From Clostridia bacterium (GTDB taxonomy: Bacteria; Bacillota; Clostridia; Oscillospirales; Acutalibacteraceae): a stretch of DNA of 35,676 nucleotides. Under the pieces are notes generated by a model. The model ran no database searches and was not told the DNA's origin. It was given only the letters and a program-made list of their open reading frames with translations. The first letter of the stretch is position 1. Every line of letters begins with the position of its first letter. A program made the translations under genes and the position numbers. The DNA lies in contig JAFSGH010000047.1 in the NCBI GenBank assembly GCA_017440965.1, positions 1-35,676 on the forward strand, written 5' to 3'. Positions 23,340-30,925 of this stretch are shown here, piece after piece.

Positions 23340-24164
23340 ATGAAATTAGGTATAATCAACGGCTGGGAGGAAGGCCATTTCAAGGCTGTAAGCGAAAAAG
23401 GTCTCGAGGCTGTAGAATTCTGTATCAATTATAATTATGACTCGGCAGAGGTGCTGAAGAAGGCTGAGGAGATCAGGGCAAATTCGGAAAAATACGGTGT
23501 TCTCGTAGGCTCCGTCGGCAGATGGGGAATGGACAGAATAGATGAAAACGGAAATGTTATTCCCGAGGCTCTGCAGCACGATAAAAATCTTATTGACCTT
23601 GCTTCTATAGTCGGCTGTCCCGTATATAATGTAGGCTGTAACTATGTTGAGGGTAAAACATATTATGAAAACTGCCTTATTGCCATAGATTACTTAAAGG
23701 GACTTATTGATTATGCAAGGGATAAAGGCGTAAAGATCGCTACATATAACTGCGACTGGGCAAACTTTGTTTTTGAGGAAAGAGCCTGGGCTGTTATTCA
23801 CGGTGCACTTCCCGAGCTCGGAATAAAATACGATCCTTCTCACTGCTTCAACAGAGGAGGAGATTACCTTAAGGAGCTTCGCGACTGGGGTAACAGAGTG
23901 TACCATTTCCATGTAAAGGGCGTTCTTCATGTGGCAAATGACGGCTTTGACGATCCGCCTGCAGGCCTTGACGAATTGAAGTGGGGCGCAATAATGACTA
24001 TGCTTTATGTAGCTGATTATAACGGAGTTCTTTCCATTGAGCCTCATTCAGGTAAATGGAAGGGCGCAAAGGGACAGTGGGGCGTTGACTTCACCATTAA
24101 GTTCATAAGACAGTTTATGATGCCCGAGGACTACAAGGCATCAGACGATCCTTATATGCCGTAA
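23340..24164 (+). CDS. Sugar phosphate isomerase/epimerase (xylose isomerase-like TIM barrel)
   Basis: The 274-residue protein has the AP-endonuclease/xylose-isomerase-like TIM-barrel layout: GLEAVEFCINY near the start, KIATYNCDW in the middle, metal-site-like segments GIKYDPSHCFNRGG, YHFHVKGVLH and LSIEPHSGKWKG. Such enzymes interconvert keto and aldo sugars or epimerise them. The ATG at 23340 is chosen because GAGGTGATC precedes it and the promoter -10 lies at 23315-23320; an upstream in-frame start at 23292 would lie inside that promoter. It diverges from the Gfo/Idh/MocA gene, a common pairing in sugar or inositol catabolism, and ends at a strong terminator. Confidence 0.85.
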   Translation: MKLGIINGWEEGHFKAVSEKGLEAVEFCINYNYDSAEVLKKAEEIRANSEKYGVLVGSVGRWGMDRIDENGNVIPEALQHDKNLIDLASIVGCPVYNVGCNYVEGKTYYENCLIAIDYLKGLIDYARDKGVKIATYNCDWANFVFEERAWAVIHGALPELGIKYDPSHCFNRGGDYLKELRDWGNRVYHFHVKGVLHVANDGFDDPPAGLDELKWGAIMTMLYVADYNGVLSIEPHSGKWKGAKGQWGVDFTIKFIRQFMMPEDYKASDDPYMP

Positions 24165-24178
24165 GAATATACATTAAA

Positions 24179-24214
24179 AAAAGAGCTCAGCTCCGACGGG
24201 AACTGAGCTCTTTT
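24179..24214. terminator. Bidirectional terminator between convergent genes
   Basis: A perfect 12-bp stem (AAAAGAGCTCAG with CTGAGCTCTTTT) and a 12-nt loop, with A-rich and T-rich flanks, separate the isomerase and esterase genes. Confidence 0.85.
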
Positions 24215-24221
24215 CGTTGTG

Positions 24222-25259
24222 TCAGAATGAGAAAATATCCTTTATTGCAGCAAAGAGTGTCTTGAAGAAGTCGAGGATATCGGTAATTCCCATAATGCTG
24301 TTGCCCTCGTTTACATTTTCAAGGTTGCCCTTGCCTGTGGTTGCTTCACCGTCATAATCGGAGGTATGTGAGCAAAGCCATGAGATCATTCCCTCGGGAT
24401 AGGTAAGAGTAACCTCTTCGCCGAGAGCATTTTTTGTGCTCATATGAGGATATGCGCCGTTTTCGGCTGAGAACATATCGTGGTTTACCGCATACCAGGA
24501 GTGGTGTGCGCTTGTGCAGCGCTTGCCGTCTTCAAAGCAAACCTTTTTGAGGGTTGAAAATCTTACATCTTCGGGAACATTTGTAACAGAGGAAAGCTTT
24601 TCAAAGGTCTTTGATACTGAGAAGTAATAGTTTACAAGGGGATCTGTCTTGCCTGAGGTGAACCATACGGGCATATCTGCGATCTTTTCAAGAAGAGCAG
24701 CATCGGGAGACCATGCGGGACAGATGGGGAAGGCTGCGGCGAACATATCGGGGAAGGCTATAGCCATCTTAAGAGTCATCTTGCCGCCCATGGAATAACC
24801 GCCGACATATATTCTTGAAACATCTATATTATCCTTATTTTTTGCTATGAAATCATCAATAGCTGCCTTTAAGGGCTCTATTGTGCCTTCATTCCAGCAG
24901 ATACCCTTTGATTCATCGGATCTGGGAGCAAGAATAAATGCACCGCCGTTTGTAAAGCGAGCCTGAAATTCCTCGCTTGACCAATAGGAAACATTGGAGG
25001 CTGATACCTGAATTCCGTCCTTTGTACCGTTGCCCATACCGTGAAGCCATACAACAAGAGGATATTTATTCGTATCATTTTCCTTTACGGGGGAGAAATA
25101 ACGGTAGTCAATGGAAAGTCCGTCTGTTTCGGGGCCTTCGCCGTATACGAACTGATCGACAAGTACACCAAGACCGTCTGCCATTGTTGCAGCAAATGCG
25201 GGAACAGCAGATACAGCAATGAGGCATAAAGCAAGAACTGCGGAAATAAGCTTTTTCAT
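24222..25259 (-). CDS. Secreted alpha/beta-hydrolase esterase (feruloyl esterase/PHB-depolymerase-like)
   Basis: The 345-residue product has a signal peptide (about 1-23, ending AFA). The alpha/beta-hydrolase fold shows the oxyanion region VWLHGMGNG, nucleophile S156 in GYSMGG, a candidate acid D206 in TSGKTDPLV and a candidate His at 252/253 (SAHHSWY) or 260. It resembles bacterial feruloyl/acetyl-xylan esterases of the LpqC/PHB-depolymerase type, which deacylate plant polysaccharides. After a low-complexity linker (about 300-320) the protein ends in a short hydrophobic amphipathic helix (ILDFFKTLFAAIKDIFSF), similar in character to the tail of the BspA-type protein. AAGGAG precedes the ATG. 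The gene stands alone. Confidence 0.82.
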   Translation of the reverse strand: MKKLISAVLALCLIAVSAVPAFAATMADGLGVLVDQFVYGEGPETDGLSIDYRYFSPVKENDTNKYPLVVWLHGMGNGTKDGIQVSASNVSYWSSEEFQARFTNGGAFILAPRSDESKGICWNEGTIEPLKAAIDDFIAKNKDNIDVSRIYVGGYSMGGKMTLKMAIAFPDMFAAAFPICPAWSPDAALLEKIADMPVWFTSGKTDPLVNYYFSVSKTFEKLSSVTNVPEDVRFSTLKKVCFEDGKRCTSAHHSWYAVNHDMFSAENGAYPHMSTKNALGEEVTLTYPEGMISWLCSHTSDYDGEATTGKGNLENVNEGNSIMGITDILDFFKTLFAAIKDIFSF

Positions 25260-25365
25260 AAGAAAGTCTCCTTTTCTGTTTTTTATAATATTAATACCAA
25301 TAATTTAACATTGTTTTAATAAAAAGTAAATATATATTTGCTAAATAAAGAAAAATAATCCGTTA

Positions 25366-25394
25366 TTGACTAAAAAACATTTATCCTATACAAT
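25366..25394 (+). promoter_or_regulatory. Promoter of nrdG
   Basis: TTGACT (25366-25371) and TACAAT (25389-25394) are 17 nt apart, 15 nt before the start codon, so the leader is very short. Confidence 0.6.
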
Positions 25395-25409
25395 AAAAAC
25401 GGTGATTTT

Positions 25410-26096
25410 ATGATTATTTGCGGATTTCAGAAGCTGACCTTATTGGATTTTCCGGGGCACACTGCCTGTACACTTTTTACGGGCGGCTGTAATATGCGCT
25501 GTCCCTTCTGCCATAATACGCCCCTTGTTACGGGTACTGCCGAGGAGCGCTACAGTGAGGAGGAGATATTCTCCTTTCTTAAAAAACGGCAGGGGCTTCT
25601 TGACGGCGTGGCTGTTACCGGCGGTGAGCCCCTTCTTCAGAAGGATATTGTTGAATTTTTAAGCAAAATAAAGAAAATGGGCTATAAGGTAAAGCTTGAT
25701 ACCAACGGCAGCTATCCCGAAAGACTGCAGGAGCTTGTTGAAAAAGGTCTTGCGGACTATATTGCAATGGATATAAAAAACTGTAAGGAAAAGTATTCGC
25801 TTACAAGCGGTACGGAAATCGATATATCTGTTATCGAAAGAAGCGTGGATATAATAAAGGAAAGCGGAATCCCTCACGAATTCAGAACGACCGTGGTGAG
25901 GGAGCTTCATACAAAAGAGGATATTTCTTCCGTTGCAAGGTGGCTCGGAGAAGGGGAAAATTATTTCCTTCAGAGCTTCAAGGATTCGGGAGATATTCTC
26001 TGTCCCGGACTTTCTGCTCACGATGAAAATGAGCTTATTTCCATGGCCGTAGCGGCAGGAAAATATGTGAAACACTGTGAAACAAGAGGTATCTGA
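25410..26096 (+). CDS. nrdG: Anaerobic ribonucleotide reductase activating protein NrdG
   Basis: The 228-residue radical-SAM protein has the CxxxCxxC cluster motif at C27, C31 and C34 (GGCNMRCPFCHN) and the AdoMet-binding TGGEPLLQ segment. The N-terminal GFQKLTLLDFPG fits the longer NrdG type of Clostridia. It generates the glycyl radical on NrdD from AdoMet. A GGTGAT site lies upstream of the ATG. It precedes nrdD by 260 nt and, unusually, has its own promoter and terminator, so the two genes may be transcribed separately. Confidence 0.92.
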   Translation: MIICGFQKLTLLDFPGHTACTLFTGGCNMRCPFCHNTPLVTGTAEERYSEEEIFSFLKKRQGLLDGVAVTGGEPLLQKDIVEFLSKIKKMGYKVKLDTNGSYPERLQELVEKGLADYIAMDIKNCKEKYSLTSGTEIDISVIERSVDIIKESGIPHEFRTTVVRELHTKEDISSVARWLGEGENYFLQSFKDSGDILCPGLSAHDENELISMAVAAGKYVKHCETRGI

Positions 26097-26100
26097 CATA

Positions 26101-26148
26101 TCAATATATGTTGTGTAAAATTTTCAGCATTGCCACTATATATTGTGT
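26101..26148 (+). promoter_or_regulatory. Tandem NrdR boxes A and B
   Basis: Box A (26101-26116) and box B (26133-26148, CCACTATATATTGTGT) resemble the palindromic NrdR consensus ACACWATATATWGTGT and begin 32 bp apart, about three helical turns, the classic arrangement for this dNTP-sensing repressor. Box B matches nearly perfectly and box A less well. They lie immediately after nrdG. Confidence 0.65.
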
Positions 26149-26163
26149 CAATGCTGATTTTTT
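26124..26163 (+). terminator. nrdG terminator with an NrdR box as its loop
   Basis: A perfect 9-bp stem (TCAGCATTG, 26124-26132, with 26149-26157) is followed by six T. The 16-nt loop (26133-26148) is exactly NrdR box B. Confidence 0.75.
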
Positions 26164-26181
26164 CGGCTTTTTTACAGACAA

Positions 26182-26211
26182 TTGACACAAAAATGCATCA
26201 ATATATTGTGC
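26182..26211 (+). promoter_or_regulatory. nrdD promoter 1 with overlapping NrdR box C
   Basis: A perfect TTGACA (26182-26187) and TATTGT (26204-26209) are 16 nt apart. NrdR box C (26196-26211, core CAATATATTGTG) covers the -10, so bound NrdR would block polymerase directly. Confidence 0.65.
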
Positions 26212-26237
26212 ATTGTTCCGAATTTGGAAAAATATTA

Positions 26238-26276
26238 ACACAAGATATTGATTTTGATAGGCGCTATATGCTATTA
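26238..26276 (+). promoter_or_regulatory. NrdR box D and possible nrdD promoter 2
   Basis: Box D (26238-26253, ACACAAGATATTGATT) overlaps a possible -35 TTGATT (26248-26253), with TATTAT 18 nt further on. It begins 42 bp after box C, four helical turns. Confidence 0.5.
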
Positions 26277-26356
26277 TTAGCAGGCACACGGTAAAAAAAC
26301 CCTGAAAGACGGGTGTTTATCCATAAAATTAACAGATGCTAAAAGGAGGAAAAGAA

Positions 26357-28720
26357 ATGGCATTTCAGGTAATTAAAAGAGACGGCAAGATAGCAGAATT
26401 TGATATAAGTAAGATAGCAGCCGCAATCACTCAGGCTTTCACTGCACAGAGCAGAGAATGCCATCCCAACATCATCGATTTCCTTGCACTCAAGGTAACA
26501 GCAGATTTCGAACCAAAGGTGAAGGACGGCTTTATTTCCGTTGAGGATATCCAGGACTCCGTAGAGTCAGTTCTTGTTCAGGCAGGATATGCAGATATCG
26601 CAAAGGCATACATCCTTTACAGAAAGAACCGTGAAAAGATCCGTAATATGAAGTCAACTATTCTTGACTACAAGGAGATAGTTGATAACTATGTTAAGGT
26701 ATCTGACTGGAGAGTCAAGGAGAATTCCACCGTTACATATTCCGTAGGCGGACTTATTCTTTCAAACTCAGGTGCTATCACGGCTAACTACTGGCTTTCA
26801 GAGATATATGATGAGGAGATCTCTTCTGCACATAAGAATGCAGATATCCATATTCACGATCTTTCGATGCTTACAGGCTACTGTGCAGGCTGGTCGCTCC
26901 GTCAGCTTATTGAAGAGGGACTCGGCGGTGTTCCCGGAAAGATAACCTCTTCTCCCGCAAGCCATCTTGCAACACTTTGCAATCAGATGGTAAACTTCCT
27001 CGGAATCATGCAAAATGAATGGGCAGGCGCTCAGGCATTCTCCTCCTTCGATACATATCTTGCTCCCTTTGTAAAGGCTGACAATCTCTCCTACAGAGAG
27101 GTAAAAAAGTGTATCGAGTCCTTTATTTTCGGAGTAAATACACCCTCCCGTTGGGGTACACAGGCTCCCTTCTCAAACATCACTCTTGACTGGACTGTTC
27201 CTGCTGATCTTGCAATGAAGCCTGCGATCGTAGGCGGCAAGCCTCAGGATTTCACATACGGTGACTGTAAGAAGGAAATGGATATGGTCAATAAGGCATT
27301 TATTGAGACCATGATCGAAGGCGACGCAAACGGCAGAGGCTTCCAGTATCCCATTCCCACATATTCAATTACTGCTGATTTTGACTGGTCAGAGACAGAG
27401 AACAACAAGCTTCTCTTTGAAATGACATCAAAATACGGTACTCCCTACTTCTCAAACTATGTAAACTCCGATATGGAGCCCAGCGATGTCCGTTCAATGT
27501 GCTGCAGACTCCGTCTTGACCTCAGAGAGCTTCGTAAGAAGTCAGGCGGCTTCTTCGGAAGCGGTGAAAGTACAGGCTCAGTCGGTGTTGTTACCATCAA
27601 TATGCCGAGAATTGCTCACCTTGCAAAGGATGAAGAGGAATTCTTCGCCCGTCTTGACAAGATGATGGATATCTCCGCCCGTTCACTTAAGGTAAAGAGA
27701 GAGATCATCACAAAGCTTCTTGATGAAGGTCTTTATCCCTATACAAAGAGATATCTCGGCACCTTCAATAACCACTTCTCCACCATCGGTCTTGTTGGTA
27801 TGAACGAGGTAGGTCTCAATGCAAATTGGCTCGGCAAGGATATGACACACGAGGAGACTCAGGAGTTCACAAAGAAGGTACTCAATCATATGAGAGAGCG
27901 TCTTTCCGACTATCAGGAGATGTACGGCGACCTTTACAATCTTGAAGCAACTCCCGCAGAGTCCACATCCTACAGACTTGCAAAGCACGATAAGGTAAAG
28001 TATCCCGAAATAATCACTGCACACGAGGGAGAGACTCCCTATTATACAAACTCCTCACACCTTCCCGTAGGCTACACAGAGGATATTTTCACAGCTCTTG
28101 ATATTCAGGATGAATTACAGACTCTTTATACATCAGGTACTGTATTCCACGCATTCCTCGGTGAAAAGCTTCCCGATTGGAAGGCAGCTGCAAATCTTGT
28201 AAGAAAGATCGCAGCAAACTACAAGCTTCCTTACTATACTCTTTCTCCCACATACTCTGTATGTCAGGAGCACGGATATCTTATCGGTGAGCAGTATAAG
28301 TGTCCTCTTTGCGGTAAGGAAACTGAGGTTTATTCAAGAATCACAGGCTACTACCGTCCCGTAAAGAACTGGAACGACGGAAAGAGCCAGGAATTCAAGG
28401 ACCGTAAGGTTTATGATATTGAAAAATCCGTTATGAAGAGAAACGGCGTTGAGGAGGTTGCTCAAGCAGAGGAATGCTGCTGTAAGGCTGACAAGGTGCT
28501 TCTTTTCACTACCGAGACCTGCCCTAACTGCAAAATAGCAGTACAGTGGCTTGACAAGGCAGGAATTTCTTATGAGAAGCTTCTTGTTTCCGAGAATGCT
28601 GAGCTTGCTAAGGAGCTTGAGCTCAAGCAGGCACCTACTTTAGTTGTTTACAGCGGCACTGAAGCAGTAAAATATGCAGGTGTTGCAGCTGTAAAGAAGT
28701 ATATTGACGAGCTTAAATAA
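26357..28720 (+). CDS. nrdD: Anaerobic ribonucleotide reductase NrdD with fused glutaredoxin-like domain
   Basis: The 787-residue enzyme makes dNTPs without oxygen. An ATP-cone regulatory domain (about 1-95, FQVIKRDGKIAEFDISKI) precedes the ten-stranded radical core, which includes the SMCCRLRLDLREL cysteine region. A zinc site (CQEHGY...CPLCG) and glycyl-radical motif RITGYYRPV with G664 follow. Normally the protein would end about 35 residues later. Here it continues through ECCCKADK into a redoxin domain (about 711-787: VLLFTTETCPNCK with C722/C725, APTLVVY). Class III enzymes use formate or a redoxin as electron donor; the fusion points to the redoxin type. The ATG at 26357 follows AAAAGGAGG. 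Four NrdR-like boxes lie upstream. Confidence 0.95.
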   Translation: MAFQVIKRDGKIAEFDISKIAAAITQAFTAQSRECHPNIIDFLALKVTADFEPKVKDGFISVEDIQDSVESVLVQAGYADIAKAYILYRKNREKIRNMKSTILDYKEIVDNYVKVSDWRVKENSTVTYSVGGLILSNSGAITANYWLSEIYDEEISSAHKNADIHIHDLSMLTGYCAGWSLRQLIEEGLGGVPGKITSSPASHLATLCNQMVNFLGIMQNEWAGAQAFSSFDTYLAPFVKADNLSYREVKKCIESFIFGVNTPSRWGTQAPFSNITLDWTVPADLAMKPAIVGGKPQDFTYGDCKKEMDMVNKAFIETMIEGDANGRGFQYPIPTYSITADFDWSETENNKLLFEMTSKYGTPYFSNYVNSDMEPSDVRSMCCRLRLDLRELRKKSGGFFGSGESTGSVGVVTINMPRIAHLAKDEEEFFARLDKMMDISARSLKVKREIITKLLDEGLYPYTKRYLGTFNNHFSTIGLVGMNEVGLNANWLGKDMTHEETQEFTKKVLNHMRERLSDYQEMYGDLYNLEATPAESTSYRLAKHDKVKYPEIITAHEGETPYYTNSSHLPVGYTEDIFTALDIQDELQTLYTSGTVFHAFLGEKLPDWKAAANLVRKIAANYKLPYYTLSPTYSVCQEHGYLIGEQYKCPLCGKETEVYSRITGYYRPVKNWNDGKSQEFKDRKVYDIEKSVMKRNGVEEVAQAEECCCKADKVLLFTTETCPNCKIAVQWLDKAGISYEKLLVSENAELAKELELKQAPTLVVYSGTEAVKYAGVAAVKKYIDELK

Positions 28721-28753
28721 TTGATATCAACCTGAGAAACTGATACAAATATT

Positions 28754-28787
28754 GAGAGTCGGTACGAAAGCGTACCGGCTCTCTTTA
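28754..28787 (+). terminator. Terminator of nrdD
   Basis: A 13-bp stem (GAGAGTCGGTACG with CGTACCGGCTCTC, one wobble) around AAAG is followed by a short T-rich run. Confidence 0.75.
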
Positions 28788-28797
28788 TCTTAATTTG

Positions 28798-28880
28798 CTC
28801 CGTGGATTCGGGACGGAGATAATAATTTCCGTGATTTACGGCAGAGGGCTTACGCCTGCCGATTTTTGTAAATGCAAAAA
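28798..28880. repeat. String of small hairpins upstream of metQ
   Basis: Four short inverted repeats follow each other: CTCCGT/ACGGAG (28798-28818), CCGT/ACGG (28829-28841), GGCAG/CTGCC (28840-28860) and TTTTTG/CAAAAA (28863-28880). No known riboswitch was recognised. It may be a degenerate intergenic structured repeat, since it lies upstream of the metQ promoter and would not be in the metQ mRNA. Confidence 0.4.
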
Positions 28881-28907
28881 TGACGGCTTGTATTGCAGAA
28901 TTCGCTG

Positions 28908-28936
28908 TTGCAAATTGGAGATAATTGGTATATAAT
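28908..28936 (+). promoter_or_regulatory. Promoter of the metQ-led operon
   Basis: TTGCAA (28908-28913) and a perfect TATAAT (28931-28936) are 17 nt apart. The short leader of about 25 nt leaves no room for a SAM riboswitch or T-box. Confidence 0.65.
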
Positions 28937-28968
28937 ATTTTAAATAATAATAAAAAGGAGAAATTATT

Positions 28969-29823
28969 ATGAAAAAAATTATTGCTCTCGCACTTGTTCT
29001 TGTTCTTTCTCTCGGCGTATTTGCCGCTTGCTCAAAGGATAAGACAGAATCATTTACTATCGCAGTTCCCAATGATACCACAAATGAAGCCCGTGCTCTT
29101 CTTCTTCTCGAGGATATGGGACTTATCAAGCTCAAGGAGGGCGCAGGTATCACAGCAACTATCCTTGATATCGTAGAAAATCCCCACGGCATCGAATTCA
29201 AGGAGGTTGAAGCAGCTCAGATCCCCAATGTTCTTCAGGATGTTGACTTCGCTGTTATCAATTCAAACTATGCACTTGCTGCAAACATCAACCCTGCTGA
29301 GAAGGCTCTCAGACAGGAGGGTTCAGCTTCCGCATACGGCAACATCGTAGCAGTTAAGGAAGGCAACGAGGAGACAGCAAAGACAAAGGCTCTTCTTGCA
29401 GCTCTTGAAAGCCAGAAGGTAGCTGATTACATCAAGACTGCATACACAGGCTCAGTTGTTTCCACAGTTGAAAATCCCGGTACAGGCTTTGATGAGAGCG
29501 TTGATTATTCCGCTCTTGCAGGTGAAAAGATCACTGTTGCAGCTTCTCCCGCTCCTCACGCAGAGATCTTAAAGATCGCTCAGGATATCCTCAAGGAAAA
29601 GAACATTACTCTTGAGATCAAGGAATTCACAGATTATGTTCAGCCCAATAATGTTGTTGATTCCGGTGAAGTTGATGCTAACTACTTCCAGCATCTTCCT
29701 TATCTTGAGGACTTCAATGCACAGAACGGCACAAAGGTCGTATCTGTCGGTGCTATCCACGTTGAGCCTCTCGGCATCTACGGCGGTAAGCAGACAAGCC
29801 TTGATGTATTTTCTGCAGAATAA
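28969..29823 (+). CDS. metQ: Methionine ABC transporter substrate-binding lipoprotein MetQ
   Basis: The 284-residue NlpA/MetQ-family protein has a lipoprotein signal with lipid Cys about residue 21 (GVFAAC). The two-lobe MetQ fold shows TFTIAVPNDTTNEARALLLLEDMGLI, the FAVINSNYALAAN segment and VEANYFQHLPYLEDFN-like VDANYFQHLPYLEDFN. It would bind methionine, or a related amino acid such as a D-isomer or short peptide, outside the membrane and deliver it to MetNI. AAAAGGAG precedes the ATG. A hairpin after the gene may partly end transcription and so raise the ratio of binding protein to membrane components, as is common for ABC importers. Confidence 0.92.
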   Translation: MKKIIALALVLVLSLGVFAACSKDKTESFTIAVPNDTTNEARALLLLEDMGLIKLKEGAGITATILDIVENPHGIEFKEVEAAQIPNVLQDVDFAVINSNYALAANINPAEKALRQEGSASAYGNIVAVKEGNEETAKTKALLAALESQKVADYIKTAYTGSVVSTVENPGTGFDESVDYSALAGEKITVAASPAPHAEILKIAQDILKEKNITLEIKEFTDYVQPNNVVDSGEVDANYFQHLPYLEDFNAQNGTKVVSVGAIHVEPLGIYGGKQTSLDVFSAE

Positions 29824-29843
29824 AGCTTGATTTTAATGCCCTT

Positions 29844-29863
29844 GCCCCCTTGTTTCAGGGGGC
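29844..29863 (+). terminator. GC-rich hairpin between metQ and metN
   Basis: GCCCCCT (29844-29850) pairs perfectly with AGGGGGC (29857-29863) and is followed by GGGGGGT and only a short T-run. It probably causes partial termination or protects the metQ mRNA 3' end. The G-rich flank resembles that near 325-342. Confidence 0.5.
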
Positions 29864-29911
29864 GGGGGGTATTTTCCTGATAAACCAAATTTCTGAATTC
29901 GGAGAAAAACC

Positions 29912-30925
29912 ATGATAGAGATAAAAAATCTTACAAAGACATTTGTGACCTCGGACGGTGAAGTTCAGGCGCTTAAGGATGTTAATATAAATATTGAGAC
30001 CGGAGATATTTACGGAATTATCGGTATGAGCGGTGCAGGTAAAAGCACACTTGTGCGCTGTATCAATATGCTTGAAAGGCCCACAGAGGGTACCGTAATT
30101 ATTGACGGAACCGATATGGCAGGACTTTCTCCGAAACAGCTCAGAGAAAAAAGACGGGATATAACAATGATATTCCAGGGCTTCAATCTTCTTATGCAGA
30201 GGACCTGCCTTAAGAATATCTGTTTTCCCCTTGAGCTTGCAGGTGTAAAAAAAGCAGATGCGGTAAAAAGAGCAAAGGAGCTTCTTGAAATAGTAGGACT
30301 TCCCGATAAGGCGAATGCCTATCCCGCACAGCTTTCGGGCGGTCAGCAGCAGAGAATTGCCATTGCCCGTGCTCTTGCAACAGATCCCAAGGTGCTTTTA
30401 TGCGATGAAGCAACAAGTGCCCTTGACCCGAAAACCACACATTCAATACTTGAGCTTATCAAGGATATCAACAGAAAGCTCGGTATCACAGTTATTGTTA
30501 TTACCCATCAGATGAGCGTCGTTGAAGAGATATGCCGCCATGTGGCTATACTTGATGACGGTGTTGTTGTTGAGATGGGTGCTGTGTCGGATATATTCTC
30601 TGCGCCGAAATCCGATGCGGCAAGAAGACTTGTATTCCCCGAGGGCTTTGACGAAAAAACAATGGAGGCTTATTCCGAGGAGCCCAGAATAAGAGTTGTA
30701 TTCAACGGTGCAGATGCCGCAAAGAAGCCTCTTATAGCAATGATGGCTGCCGAAAAGGGCATATATGCCAATATTATGGCGGCATCTACAAAATCTATCG
30801 GAGAAAAGGCATACGGAAGTATGCTTCTTGGTATTTCAGGCGGAGAAGAGAAGCTTAAGGAGGCTCTCAGCTATCTGTCTGAGATCAAGGATATTACGGC
30901 AGAGGAGGTAAGAGACGATGTATGA
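29912..30925 (+). CDS. metN: Methionine ABC transporter ATPase MetN
   Basis: The 337-residue ATPase has Walker A GMSGAGKST (38-46), Q-loop MIFQG, signature LSGGQQQR (141-148), Walker B VLLCDEA (161-167) and the H-loop VITHQ. The C-terminal NIL domain (about 257-335, RIRVVFNGADAAKKPLIAMM) is the methionine sensor that inhibits transport when the cell is replete, and it is specific to MetN. A GGAG site lies just upstream. It overlaps metI by 8 nt. Confidence 0.95.
   Translation: MIEIKNLTKTFVTSDGEVQALKDVNINIETGDIYGIIGMSGAGKSTLVRCINMLERPTEGTVIIDGTDMAGLSPKQLREKRRDITMIFQGFNLLMQRTCLKNICFPLELAGVKKADAVKRAKELLEIVGLPDKANAYPAQLSGGQQQRIAIARALATDPKVLLCDEATSALDPKTTHSILELIKDINRKLGITVIVITHQMSVVEEICRHVAILDDGVVVEMGAVSDIFSAPKSDAARRLVFPEGFDEKTMEAYSEEPRIRVVFNGADAAKKPLIAMMAAEKGIYANIMAASTKSIGEKAYGSMLLGISGGEEKLKEALSYLSEIKDITAEEVRDDV

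Noticed and set aside
26280-26356. Cobalamin or other riboswitch in the nrdD leader
   Set aside because: Only a weak hairpin (AAACCC/GGGTGTTT region) is present, no conserved aptamer core was recognised, and class III reductases do not need cobalamin.
28737-28968. SAM riboswitch or T-box upstream of metQ
   Set aside because: The predicted transcript starts about 25 nt before the metQ start, and none of the conserved cores of these RNAs was seen.
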